In this document: positions 45,575-56,861 of the stretch, piece after piece
Layout: each line of letters begins with the position of its first letter
How positions within the stretch are numbered: the first letter of the stretch is position 1
Source: Hemileia vastatrix
Lineage: Eukaryota; Basidiomycota; Pucciniomycetes; Pucciniales; Zaghouaniaceae
Reading direction: 5' to 3'
Length of the DNA stretch: 64,000 nucleotides
Assembly: GCA_030280995.1 (NCBI GenBank)
Contig: JASXTE010000017.1
Location: 23,961,998 to 24,025,997 of the forward strand
Made by a program: the position numbers and the translations under genes
The notes under the pieces: generated by a model
Database searches by the model: none
Told to the model about the DNA's origin: nothing
Seen by the model: the letters and a program-made list of their open reading frames with translations, nothing else

Positions 45575-46374
45575 ATGACTCAATATCACACAGTTCCCAG
45601 AGATCAAGCTTGCTCATTTTGCAAACGCCGTAACTTTAACTGTACATTTTCTAGACCTCGGGGTTATGCCTCTTTTAGACCTGCCTGTGATAATTGCTTT
45701 AGATACCACAAAACTTGCAATACCTCCCTTAACCAGAGTACTCTTCAGCCTACTGGTTATATTTGCTTTTCACCTAGCTCTACTAGTAGCGCTCCCATAA
45801 TTACCACCACTAGTCCCACTATTTCCACTAATAATAATAATTTTCCTTATTAGTCGCCATCACTTCCTAGTTTTTGCAGGCGCAAAATATCTATACAGTC
45901 TAGCGCTACACTTTCTCCCCCTACTAGTTCCAGTGCTTCCATGCGCTCAGGCTCCCCTACAGCTGCTCCTGACGCAGTTACTGTTACTTCACCATCAGCG
46001 CGCCCACAAAACGTATTAGCAAGTAAGCATCCTTCACAATACTTATGCTCTTCTTGCTTACTAACTTCCTGTCAGGTTTCAATGAATCCATCTCCTTGAG
46101 ATGGGTTCCCATTCCTGTACCCTTTGTCCATTACATGCAAACGTTTTCCAGACTTTGTCTTATATATGACGCTATGTCCCTATCCTACAAAAACGCACCA
46201 GCTTTTTCTGACGCTGAACTTGAAGCTCGCTATACTCATATAGAAATGATAGGTCAACTAATGAAGGAAATCAGCTCAACGACTATTCTTGGATTCCCCG
46301 CCGATCCCCGTCACTTCGTCATGCCTGAAGACTGGAAAGGATATCCTATTAGCTTTCATCCTGATACTGAATAG
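45575..46374 (+). pseudogene. P2 gene of Element V: antisense double-Cys-triad protein, two exons (one stop)
   Basis: ATG 45575. Residues 12-22 form CSFCKRRNFNC; after a 14-residue linker ending RPA comes CDNCFRYHKTC. A Ser/Thr/Pro-rich middle contains TAG at 45851-45853 but otherwise stays in frame to 46022. The intron 46023-46075 (53 nt) has GTAAGC, a CTAAC branch and CAG. Exon 2 encodes a 99-residue end that is likely helical and finishes at TAG 46372-46374. The triad spacing equals that of P2 in III. Function is unknown; a Zn-binding nuclear protein is the simplest reading. Confidence 0.65.
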
Positions 46375-46872
46375 ACCACTAGCGCTTCTCCTTATGAGTC
46401 TCCTTTGTCCATCCTCATAGTCTTCATATATTTTTCATGCTATTTTGTTACACCTGTCTTCCATACTTTTAGAGTGCCTAACTTTTCTCCCTCTACTTTC
46501 TTTAAAAAACTGTAAACCCATGTAAAATAAGAATTGAACTGTAGAGCGCCCCATATATAAATTGCTATTCCACTCCTGGTTAGTTAACCCATTGGCTAAA
46601 TTCCCAGCATCTTTTGCGTTTACATGGTACACATCTCCTTTAATCCAATTACCTATTTGGTCATGTCCCCTCTAACGATGGAAATATACAAGATTTCATT
46701 TTCCTCTGTTCCCTCATCTAAGCGCTTATGCCAATTGCCTGGTCAGCCATAGTCCGCCTAACTTCCAGTTAGCGCCCTCTATCCGTCACAACTGTGTCAA
46801 AGCCTCCTGTGAGTCCTCTTGGAAAAACAAAACTTAACATAACTTGTTAGTTTAATCCTCTTCCCGGAGGTA
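46375..46872. other. Post-pol spacer of Element V
   Basis: No gene seen. A CCTC/GAGG hairpin with a TTAAACTA tail (46848-46870, minus) directly follows the pol stop, as in the other elements, with one extra base before the tail. Confidence 0.55.
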
Positions 46873-47868
46873 TTATTCTGGTAGTTTTTTCTCATTCCGG
46901 AGGTTATCTTGTATCACTGGAACACCCCGTGGGTAGAATCTTTTCATCTGGTCTGCAGCCACACACCACTTCCACTCAGTACCATCTAATTCCTCCAGTA
47001 AGTAAAACCCTCCAGTTATCTTCTTTCTTATCCTATAAGGACCATTCCATCTGTCAGAAAACATCTTCCCCCATTGGCTTTCTAAACTTCTATTATAAAC
47101 CAAAACCAAATCTCCTGGGTTCAATGGCTTTCTTAACCTATGCGCTAAGCGCTCATCCCAATATTTAACTGACTTGACCCGGATCTGCATCATTCTTTCA
47201 TACGCTTTCTCCACAAACTTGTCTTTTCTTTCAAATTGCGCTACCCTTGCTAGAATTAAATCTTCCGTTGAGCACACTTGATCCCAATCACATCCTAGGA
47301 AAGATCCAGCCTTAAGATCAATAGGTAATACCGCCCTTTGACCAAACATAAGCTCAAACGGCGAAAACCCTGTTGTCCTTTTAACTGAAATCCTGTCCGC
47401 AAACAAAACTAATGGCAAGTAGTTCTTCCACTTCGCCCCATTATTTTCACATAACTTAACTAGCGCGTCTTTTATAACTTGATGCCCTCTTTCTACCATT
47501 CCTTCTGCTTCAGGATAATATGGTGTTGCAACTTGTAACTTTGCCCCAATACCTTTTACTACTTCTTGGAATTCTCCCGTAAATTCAGCGCCACCATCTA
47601 CGGTTACCATCTTCATTACCCCATACCTATAAATCCATTCTTTCTTCAAAAACTCAGCCACATTACTTATCTTGAGGTTTATCAATGGCGCTGCTTCAAC
47701 CCATCCTGATAGATCATCCCTGGCTACTACCAGGTATTTAAAGCATCCTTTTTTTATATGGACTGCATCTAAACTGACCCTACCAAAAACAGTATCCTCA
47801 CCCGTCGCTCTCCCTTTTTCTTTTGGCTTTCCGTAACTTCTGCGCTGGCATTCAGGACAAGATTTAAC
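46873..47868 (-). pseudogene. pol: Element V integrase
   Basis: From 47868 the frame runs without a stop to 46873: SCPECQRR (second half of the HHCC finger), LDAVHIKKG, TVDGGAEF and EGMVERGHQ (all three D, D, E residues present). A Gypsy C-terminal domain follows (ERKDKFVEKAYERM, RWNGPYRIR). It is separated from RT-RNase H only by the TGA at 47869-47871, at a Trp position. No chromodomain is recognised. It ends NEKKLPE within a degenerate hairpin motif. Confidence 0.9.
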
Positions 47869-50193
47869 TCAATCTCTTACTTCATTTTTCATTTTGGGCC
47901 ACCAGAATCTTTCCCTAACTCTGTGATGAGTCTCATCTTGACCTCTATGTCCTAAATTCTTGTGTAACTCCCTGAGTATCTTCTCCTTCCCTTCCCTAGT
48001 TTGAATAACTAACTGAGGAGACAAAGCTTGATTCTTCCATAACTTCCCATTTTTAATAAAATAGCCTTTAGAGCGCTTTTTAATATTGCGCCAAACCTTT
48101 TTATCGCAAAAATCGGGTTGACTATTACCTTCCAAATATAACTTTAACAACTCTACTCCTTCATCTGTAGATGCGTTGTCTTCTAAATACTCCCCCTCTT
48201 TGAGTTGAGTACTACTATCCTGACTTCCCTTTGAAGTATCTTCACCATCTGACTCCTCCACTTCCTTGCCTTGCGCACTCCTTGTCGCTACATTAGCTTC
48301 AGTTTTCCCTAAATCCAGTTGCAGTTCAACCTTGCTACAAACATCCTTTACATTGTCATCATTTAATTTTATGTCTTTTCGGACATTCCTCGTTACTAGT
48401 TTATTGTCATCACCGACAATACTACCAACTAGTTTATTGTCTTCGCGGACATTCTTGCCTGATAGTTTATCGTCGTTGCGGACATTCTTGCCAAATTTTG
48501 TATAACAATAATCTATCCCGTTTACCCATCTCTTATCTTCTTCGAATTCTTCCGCTTCTGAGTCTTCTTCACACAACGGTCTTCTCGACAGCGCATCTGG
48601 CATAGTGAAAGATTTCTCTGGCTTATAGACTAAATCAAAAGAAAACAAATTAATCTGCGCTACCCACCTCATCATGGGCGCATCTGGTAAACTCGGGCTA
48701 CTAATCATTTGCACCAACGATAGCGCATCAACCTGCAGCTCAAAATGCTGCCCCCAAAGCATCCATTGTAGCTTTTTAAGGATCTTCGCTACCCCACATA
48801 ACTCCAGCTTAGACTGGGAGTACCTAGACTCCACTTTGGTAAAAGTCTTGGACTCGTAAAGGACAGGTCTATCATTACCTTCTTTGTCCTCCTGCATCAA
48901 AACTGCGCCCACCGCAGACACCCTAGAATCCACCGCTAGAGTAATTTTTCCAGCGCCTGGTCCATACTCCAATTTCTTCAAAAGAATATCTTTTCCTACA
49001 ATCCTCTTTAATAACTCGAATGACTCCTCACATTCCTCTGTCCAATCCCATACAACATCCTTTCTTGTTAAGCGCCGTAAAGGCGAAGACAACAAAGCAA
49101 AATCTTGAATAAACATTCTTAAATATGTAAAAATGCCTAAAAAACCTCTAACTTCCTTAGTATTTCTTGGTCTTGGCCATGTAAGTACCTTATTCCTCTG
49201 TTTTTCAGCGATGATTCTCCCTTCCTTGCATACCACATGTCCCACTATATCTAGCGCTGGAACACAACAGGCAAATTTAGACCCAGAAATCGTTAATCCT
49301 GCCTCCTCTATCCTAAATAGCACTCTTTCCAGAATAATTGCATATTCCCAAAAAAACTTTCTAATATACGGATTTTCTTTTAACACTTCCCCTTCATAAT
49401 CACTGGCTGGTCCTTTTATACCGCCATAATCAATGCAAATTCCCACATGTTCTGGGATTTCATCCTGCAATATCCACATCACCTGTGCTTGATATACCGC
49501 CACAGAATTTGTTGCGCCTTGCGGTAACCTTGTCAACCTAAAGCGCCCCAGTGGTGTTTCAAATGTCGTCATGGGTCTGGACGATTTGTCCAACTCGCGC
49601 TCATCGTATCCTCCCATAATATCACCTAATCCATAACATGCACGCCCCGCAAAAGATTCCACAAATTCTTCTGGCTTTGGTGGAATCCCTGCATCCTTTA
49701 CCGTAACCTTGTTCATCTCCCTAAGATCATGAACAACCCTTAATTTACCATTATGTTTGACCACACAAAACACTGGACTTGAATAACTAGACATAGACTG
49801 TTCATACAAGCCGGACTTTAACCTTCCCCTAATTAATTCCGTATACTCTTCTCTTATAGCTGCCGGTATTAGAAAAGCCTTCTTTTGCCACGGCGTATGA
49901 GGTATAACTGGAACAATATAAGGTTTACCATAAGAGTGTTTTAACAAACCTCTTTCCTCTTCTGAAAACGCAATAGCCTTTTCCCTAAGAGCCATAACAT
50001 GTAATAATAACTTCTTTTCTTCCTGAAATAACCAGCCCTCTGGTCCAAAATCTACCATCTGAAGCCTTTCCATCTTGATCATACTGGTGAAAGAAAAATC
50101 AGGCGGAAACTTTGTTAAAGGTGTATCATAAGGATTTCTAGATAGCGCCGGCCTCTGCAAATGAGGATTCAAATCAGGCATTGCTATATTCAC
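47869..50193 (-). pseudogene. pol: Element V pol: RT, RNase H and integrase finger
   Basis: A 774-residue open frame. Pre-RT block (LSRNPYDTPLT, PVIPHTPWQ), RT with CYGLGDIMGGYD; the catalytic site is ICIDYGG, so the second Asp is Tyr and polymerase activity is unlikely. RNase H (ITLAVDSR, LQVDALS) is intact in outline. The acidic linker contains four hairpin motifs (48364-48484) translated as NVREDNKL-like heptads. The first part of the integrase finger (HKNLGHRG) precedes the stop. It is the longest uninterrupted pol here. Confidence 0.92.
48364..48484 (-). repeat. Four hairpin motifs inside Element V pol
   Basis: Copies at 48463-48484, 48430-48451, 48397-48418 and about 48364-48385 (minus sense). 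Arms TGTC with GACA (or GACG by wobble), 6-nt loops, tail ATAAACTA. This is the T-A version of the first stem pair; Elements I-IV use C-G, G-C or A-T there. Confidence 0.85.
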
Positions 50194-52819
50194 TGGTTTA
50201 ACCTTAACAGCTACTGGTTTATACTTAGATGCAAAACAGTCCTTACTGTTTCCTTCATTAATTATAATGAAACCCTTTCTAATATAACTACGGGTTTCAC
50301 CTAAATCCTGTTTTTGTCTTTTCTTTTTAATATAAGTATAACAATATCCAAAATTAAAGAAATTAAAAATCTTAGGTATAATACATTCTACAGTAGTATT
50401 CCCAAGACACCTATGAAGTACCGCTTTACGTATCTCTCCTTGTTGGACTGACTGGTCACTATCCGGGTTCTTCTCATCCTGGAAGATAGTAACACCTAAA
50501 ATGCCAGTCCCTAATGAAAATGTTGGCGCCTTCCTGGCGTTCTCCCTATCTCCTCATCTGAGACTTCCTCATAAAACTCTCTTTCTTTCTCTAACTGCGC
50601 AGCTCCAGAGTACTTAGTTTCACAGCCACCATCCTTGGGCGCTACTAAGACTGCTGTTACTGGAACACCGTCATCACCCATAATCCTTATTCCTATAGTC
50701 TTATTTAAACAATAATCTATAGTCGCCGATTAATCCATTAAAAATGGTGTGCCTAAAACTGGTTTAACTACACCCATTGGAACATAAAAATGTATATCTC
50801 TTGTTGCTCCCGCAACTCTAGTGCGTACATATTCTGCTACACCTATAACAGGTAACCTACCTCCCCCAATTCCTGCGACAGTGCCTTCGCCGTCTTTTAC
50901 AGGAAGACCTAATTCCACTGCGTCATACACTGATACCACGTTGATTTGTGAACCTGTATCTACTAATGCTTTAATTTGCTTACTATTTACCGTAATAGTT
51001 AAATACCCTCAGGTTCCTGCGTAATGTGGCGCCCTAGGTAATCCAACAACTGGCTGAAATGACTGTTCTGCCATATCGAACTCAGCGCAATTAGCAATCC
51101 TTTGCTTTCTGCACTTATCCACGATTCCACTTGCTATGTCTGGCACTACTGCAGTCAGCATCCCCAATGGAACAGAAACTGTAGTCTTCAAACATTCTGC
51201 AACTAAATCCTCGGCAGCTTTGGGAAAATCAGAATGAACCGGGCGCTGCATTCTCCATTTAGGCTGAGTTGCCTTGCCACCAGCTTTCGCTCTTCCAGGT
51301 GGGTTCTTTGGAGTATTATGCTTTGCTCCTGGCATTCCTTCAGCAGGTACCGCTCTTTGCTGTACTACCACTGGCTCCTCCAACATTGCCGTCTGTTCTA
51401 TTTCCTGGTGATCCACACCATAACCTCCTGAGTCCATACCATCCATTTCAACATCCTCAATAGGTGCAGGTGTATTTTCTCTAGTAGTATACCCTACTTC
51501 CTCCATATCCTCTGGATTTGCATACCCAGCGCCAGCCCTTCTTGGCCTATTAATTGAAGGTGGGGCCATTTTCTTATGCTTCGCCGCGAATATCTCCAAT
51601 CGTGGTGCGGTAAGTGGCGCTGCAACTGCTCCTTCTTTTACTTTAAAATCTAACACCGCGCAAGTAACTGCAAAATTAACCAACTTTTCATCCTTGCTTT
51701 TCTCCTTATTTTCAGGCTTTTTGCCCTTGCTTGACCTGCTTTCCATAGACTTTTTATTAATATGATCAATGACCATGGCTCGCATCCCTCTATCTTTGTC
51801 TTTAATCAACTTGGTACCATCTTCCAACATAAGCGTAGTCCCATCCTCGTAAACTACCTTTTCCTCTTTATCCTTTTGAAGCACATTACACCTCATCCTT
51901 GTATGCCCCTATTTATTACAATAATAGCACACCATAGCGGAAAAATGCGAATTTTGAGGAGAACTCTTGGGCCTAAATGATTCTTTCACTTTTGCCGCTT
52001 CAACTATCTTCCTCTCCAACTCATCGATTCTTTCCATGACTGAATCTGGATCTTTAGAGAGAATTTTATCTTTAGGAGAGGAGATCTGAGAAGGCGATTG
52101 TACGCCTGGCGCATCTTCCCCCATATCCTCATTATCCAGAGCCACCCTTGCTGCACGTCGCTCAAGTCAATGCAACTTCATTTCAGCTTCCACTGCCATT
52201 TCTACTTCTTCTAATCCAGGGTACTTATAATTTCCGTCCCTCTTTTTAACAACTTTCCTTCGTTATCCAAGCGCCTTTTTTCCCAGTCTTCAACTTCTGG
52301 TGCTAACGCTTCACAAAACCAAGGTAACGACGCATTAAAATCACTAAAATCTTCGTTACTAACTAAATATTCTGCTATCCAATAAAAGTCTTCCCTAAAA
52401 ATTTTAAATTCCTTGGGGTCTCAAACACCTCCTCTAGCCTTGACCCTATTTACCAAAATATCCAGGTCCTTCATTGTATACCTAGTTTCCTCGGTAACCT
52501 TTGGCCATCTCTTGAGCAATTGTTCTTTTAGCGCTGACCGATTTTGCTCCTCATGCCCTTTTAGATCCTCTAAATCGTCTTTTCACTCGTCAGATACAAA
52601 GAATAGTACTTGTTGTACCATATCATATTTGGTTGCTCCATGAACTTCCACTGCTTGTTCAAACCTGCGTAAAAACTTTTTGGTATTAATTCCCACTAAG
52701 CACAAGCTTTTGTCTTTACACCTAATAATGGTGGTTACCGTTTTTGGAAACGATGTCGAAGAATTGGGCGATTTAACCCTCTCCTGACATCCCCTAGATG
52801 TAGTCACAGTAGGATCCAT
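50194..52819 (-). pseudogene. gag: Element V gag, protease and start of pol (broken)
   Basis: ATG 52819 opens a gag with DMVQQVLFF, as in the other elements. Stops at 52583-52585 and near 52437 and frame changes near 52230 follow. The knuckle reads CYYCNK, then a stop, then GHTRMRC. A Lys/Pro-rich acidic region lies at 51896-51240. The protease ALVDTGSQINVVS (about 50935-50975) keeps DTG, then is stopped at 50728-50730. A T-TTT-TTR site like that of the other elements is not obvious here. The pol start between 50560 and 50194 is open but has no recognised domain. Confidence 0.85.
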
Positions 52820-53047
52820 TACCGAAATATCAAATCCAAGCAAATATCACAAAGAGAAAATACACTCTTGGTTAATTAAACCTGAATGTTTTCACGATAC
52901 AGCCCTACGCTATCCTCTGATAACGGCTATTGATCCACTTGTTGTAGACCCTATGACTCTTCTGCTGAAGCGCCGGCTTGATTACGTCCTCTTCACAAAA
53001 CCCTAAAAACCCAAACAATTTAATCAAAAACACTAGTTACAATTATT

Positions 53048-53064
53048 CCACAGTTGGGACACCA
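53048..53064 (-). promoter_or_regulatory. Primer-binding site, Element V
   Basis: The minus strand reads TGGTGTCCCAACTGTGG two bases after the LTR, different from families A and B. Confidence 0.78.
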
Positions 53065-53066
53065 AT

Positions 53067-54401
53067 TGTAGACTGTTCTAAAGTACTAAGCAGTAGACAC
53101 AATGCGAGATGGGTTGGTTCTCCTTTTTTAATTTATAAAAGGAAGCACCTGCCACTCTTATTTTTAAAGACAGTGTAATAATTTGTAACACTAATATTTG
53201 ACTAGAAAGTTTATAAGTTGAGATGAGTTAAAGATAAGGAAACAAGTACTACTATCTGGATATTTCTATTCTTAACAAGCGCTATTATCCACAGCTACTC
53301 CCTCTTGAAGCACTCTCTTTGAATATGCCTTATTATAGTAATAAAATATCTCTAATAATAGTTAATCCCACTGAGCCTATATATTCTCTCTATGTTGTGC
53401 TCTTTCACTATACTATATGAAATACACGCACAGATGCACAAACTCTAAAGACTCAGAAAAATACCTTTTAATATTCTCTCAAACAATTAATCACAAAAGA
53501 TCTAATATCTTATACTGGGTACTATGACTATAGCTACATGTATATCTCTATATTTATTTTTCTATGATCTTCTTTTTAAAATGACAAATAATGCGATTTT
53601 TCTTATTTTATTAACTAAATAGATAGATCGACCAGTTCTCCCTTTTGTCCCTACCTAATAGTCCTCCTTTTATATTCTTCCAGCGCTCAAGACACAGTTC
53701 CCTAATGGATCTCCAGCACTGAATCTAGCGCCACATTAGTAAAACAATAACTAATTTATTAGTATTCTACTTACACTGCTTTCAACAACTACAGCGCCTA
53801 AATCAGACCCTATAATTACTAACACTAATATTAACTTGTTTCACTGATTCTCCACATATGCGCTTTTAACTATACCTTGTTTTGTTTCAGCGCTAGTTCC
53901 AAGTTTGACTTATCCTAACACTGCGTCTAGTTGCCTTAACTCTTGGGTAAATTTACGATTGAGTTCCCACTCTCTTTGCTTTAATACTAGGTTCATAGTT
54001 CTGACAGCTAGCTTAACTAGTTAGCCTTCTTCATTACTTGTCTCAGTAAATTTCCCAACTGGCCACGGTACAGTATACTATGCACTTGAGTGTTCCTTAA
54101 GCCATAACTCCTTCTTTAATGGGTAACACACAATTATTGTAAAATACAAATCCATATTGTTTGGCGTTTTATGGTCCTAAATCAATAACACACAATTCCC
54201 CATTGTGCGGCACATCTCGCTACAAAATCGGACAACACAGACCCTCGATCTTTTTCCACACTTCCATTTCCTTTGTTCCTTGAAACATGTAAATACATAT
54301 TATATTTTAACATTTCCTGCTGCGCTAACTCCCCTTTTTTCTTCCTGGACTACGTGCGCTGATTGGTCTAAAATCACGCTTTCTGCAAGGCGCGTACCAC
54401 A
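53067..54401 (-). repeat. 5' LTR of Element V (family C, 1335 bp)
   Basis: Same termini and length as the copy at 42540-43874. The right flank is ACGG. Confidence 0.94.
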
Positions 54402-56814
54402 ACGGCTTCTGGACCCTCTTTCTCTAGTGGTGGTAGTGGCAATGTTGGTGTTTCTGGGGATGTTAATCCTCCAGTTTCTGTTAGGCCTTCTGTCAGGATC
54501 AAGTCCTGGAAGGGCCTATGTCTATGAGGGAGGATGTGAAGCTGTTTCTGGAGCTGTTTGAGGCTGCTGGGAATGTGGATGGTGCTTCTCACTTTGACAT
54601 GGTGAAGCAACTCATATTCTACATTGGTGACAGGGCTCTGGTGAAGGAGGATGCTGCTATGGAGGGTTATAGGAGAGAGGATTGGAAAAACTTGTGTCTG
54701 CAGATGAAAGACAGGTGGGGATCCAGGTACTCTATGGTGGATCTTAATATGATTGCTAGTAAATAGAAATCTTATGGAGGTATGGATAACCTCCACACTT
54801 ATAGGAATTTTCTGGCTCAGTTCGAGCCAGTGGTGGAATATCTGGTGTAAATGCAGGAGTTGGAGAGTACTGACTATGAAAGGGATATTTTCTGGTCTGC
54901 TCTGGCCAGGAATTTCAGGAATTATGTTTTGAAGGAATTAGCTAGGAAGGACAAGATGAAGGTTCTTCCTAATGGAAATCAGAAATTTCCTATTCTTTTT
55001 GTGGTGAAGGAGTTTGTAGAGGGACATCTGAAACTTTTGGCAGTGGATTCTTACCAGGAAGCTAGCACTAAATATGTTAGCAAGGTCAGTGAAGCATTTT
55101 CTGAGGATGTGCAGGAGTCCAGAAAGAATGAAGTGGTGAAAAAGGGGAAGGCTCCTGGGAAGCCTAAGGAGGTGGACCCTGTCGTAGAGCAATTAACAGA
55201 TCTAAATAAACAGCTGCATATTTTTGTTCAGGATTCTCAGAAGGCCAATAAGGCTCCTTCTCAGCCTAGAGATTTTGATAGGAGGTTTTGTAGGAGTGAT
55301 CCTTGGGTCTGCTTCTATTGCAGCAGGAAGGGCCACAAGTCCAATGATTGTTGGGAACTGAATAGGGATGTGTCTGAAGGTAAGGTGGAATTTATTGGGA
55401 AAGTTTTCAAGTTACCAAATGGTTCTTTTGTTAAGCCTAATGATGGTCAGTCTACAGTGGACTTGGTGAGGAGGAGGCATAGCCTCAACTCAAGGAGGCC
55501 AAGATTTGATGAGTTACCTAATGAGGCTTCTTATTCTGGTTAAGGTGGAGATAATGGCAAGGGAAAGGGAAAGGAGGCTAATAGGGTCTCCTTTACATCT
55601 TCCTTTGGTGGTTTGGAGTTGTATTCCTGTGCTGGAAAGTCAAGTGGTGAATGCTTGGCTGATGTTTATGATGCAGAAGCAGGAAAGGTGGGAAGGCCTA
55701 AGAGCAGCTCTCAGGCCCAACCAAAGCCTAATTTTAAAAGTTGAATTCTAAGCTGAGGGCAGCTAGGAGAAAGTACAGAAAAGAGGATCTGTACTAATGC
55801 AGAAGGGTATGGCAGATATGGGCCCCCAAGTTTTGGAGAATTTGATATGAATGGTGAGCCAATGCCTATGGATGTTAATTCTGACTCTGAGGAAGATGTC
55901 CCTTTGCCTTCATTTCCAAAGCTTGCTAAAGTTAGAGGTTTTGGTGAGGGGTCTGGTTTGATTCCTGTTGATGGTGAATCTGTTGGTGGTTCTGGTCCTC
56001 AAGAACTTTCTAGGACCAAGGTAGTGAAGCAAAGAGCTCACTTTGAGAGGCTGGTAGTTTCTTGCTAAGTTAATGTTATGGACTCTGTTCTGGAAATGAT
56101 GAATCTGGGTCAGGTTTCCCTTACTTATGGGGAGTTGTATGCTATCAGTCCAGGGTTGGCTGATAGGCACAAAATGTTGTTAACCAGGAGAAGGGTTTCT
56201 TCTGGGGAGGTAGAATACATTTGTGATTCTGCTGAAAAATTTGGAGAGGGGTTTCAAACTCATTTTTCTGCACCTCTGGGGTATGTCAATGTCACTCTAA
56301 ATTGTAGGGAGGCTAGGGCATTGGTGGCTTCAGCTTCTCATATTAACCTGATTTCTTTGTTAGAGGCTACCCATTTGGTCCTCCCCATCAAGACAGGAAT
56401 TGTTGGAAATTTAAGAGGGATTGGTGGCCATATCACTGAACTAATTGGAACAGCTGAGTTTGTAAAGCTGGATGTTTTTGGAGCCTCAGGAAAGGTTCAT
56501 TTAAACATTGCCAAAGTCACTGTAAAAGCTGAATTGGGTGGGCCATTCTTGATGGATTTTCAAGAAAGAATTGGTTATCAGTTTGATGTGGGAATTAGCT
56601 TGAAGTTGACTGGTGAAGATGAAAGGAGACTTCAAATGAGGTTATCATCTCCTGGGGAGGATTTTTGGCAGACAAGGCTTGGTATGTCTTAAATGTGCCA
56701 GTGCATGGATTGCTGTAGAAGAAGAAGAGAAGTGGGTTCCGCCTCTGGATTTTTGGAGTGTGGCTCAGGATCTAGTAAGAGTCTGTATTTTTTAGAGGGA
56801 TAAGGGCTTATCAC
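54402..56814 (+). pseudogene. gag: Element IV gag and protease (heavily decayed)
   Basis: Begins immediately after Element V at the position of the gag start in Element II; the copy here reads ACG where II has ATG. Gag blocks (SVRIKSW, DMVKQLIFYIGD) and an intact knuckle CFYCSRKGHKSNDC (about 55308) are recognisable. TAG at 54764-54766 (Trp in relatives), TAA at 54848-54850 and further stops near 55541 and 55745 break it. The protease site is ALVASASHIN, so the catalytic Asp-Ser-Gly is lost. A CQCMDCC cluster precedes the slippery site. Confidence 0.88.
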
Positions 56815-56861
56815 CCAAGTGCTACAACCTATCCCCAAGATGAGGAAATCCCAGGTTGTAG
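56788..56861 (+). promoter_or_regulatory. -1 frameshift signal, Element IV
   Basis: T-TTT-TTA (56788-56794) is in the gag-pro frame, followed by GAG GGA TAA. Arms CTACAACCT (56822-56830) and AGGTTGTAG (56853-56861) are fully complementary. It is at the same layout as Element III with different paired bases. Confidence 0.65.

Larger units (their letters stand above)
42540..54401 (-). mobile_element. Element V: Ty3/Gypsy LTR retrotransposon, family C, 11.9 kb
   Basis: Minus strand: 5' LTR 53067-54401, PBS, gag-pro, pol (46873-50193), antisense two-gene module (44018-46374), polypurine tract, 3' LTR 42540-43874. Both LTRs are exactly 1335 bp. Flanks ACAG (42536-42539) and ACGG (54402-54405) are a 4-bp duplication with one change. 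It is inserted at the gag start of Element IV. Compared with the other elements it is richer in CpG, mostly as AGCGC or GCGC. Pol has one stop between RNase H and integrase plus a mutated RT site; gag has several stops. Confidence 0.93.

Noticed and set aside
54205..54561. Plus-strand frame of 118 aa across the Element V LTR and Element IV gag
   Set aside because: It spans an insertion junction and is a chance fusion of LTR and gag in the wrong frame.
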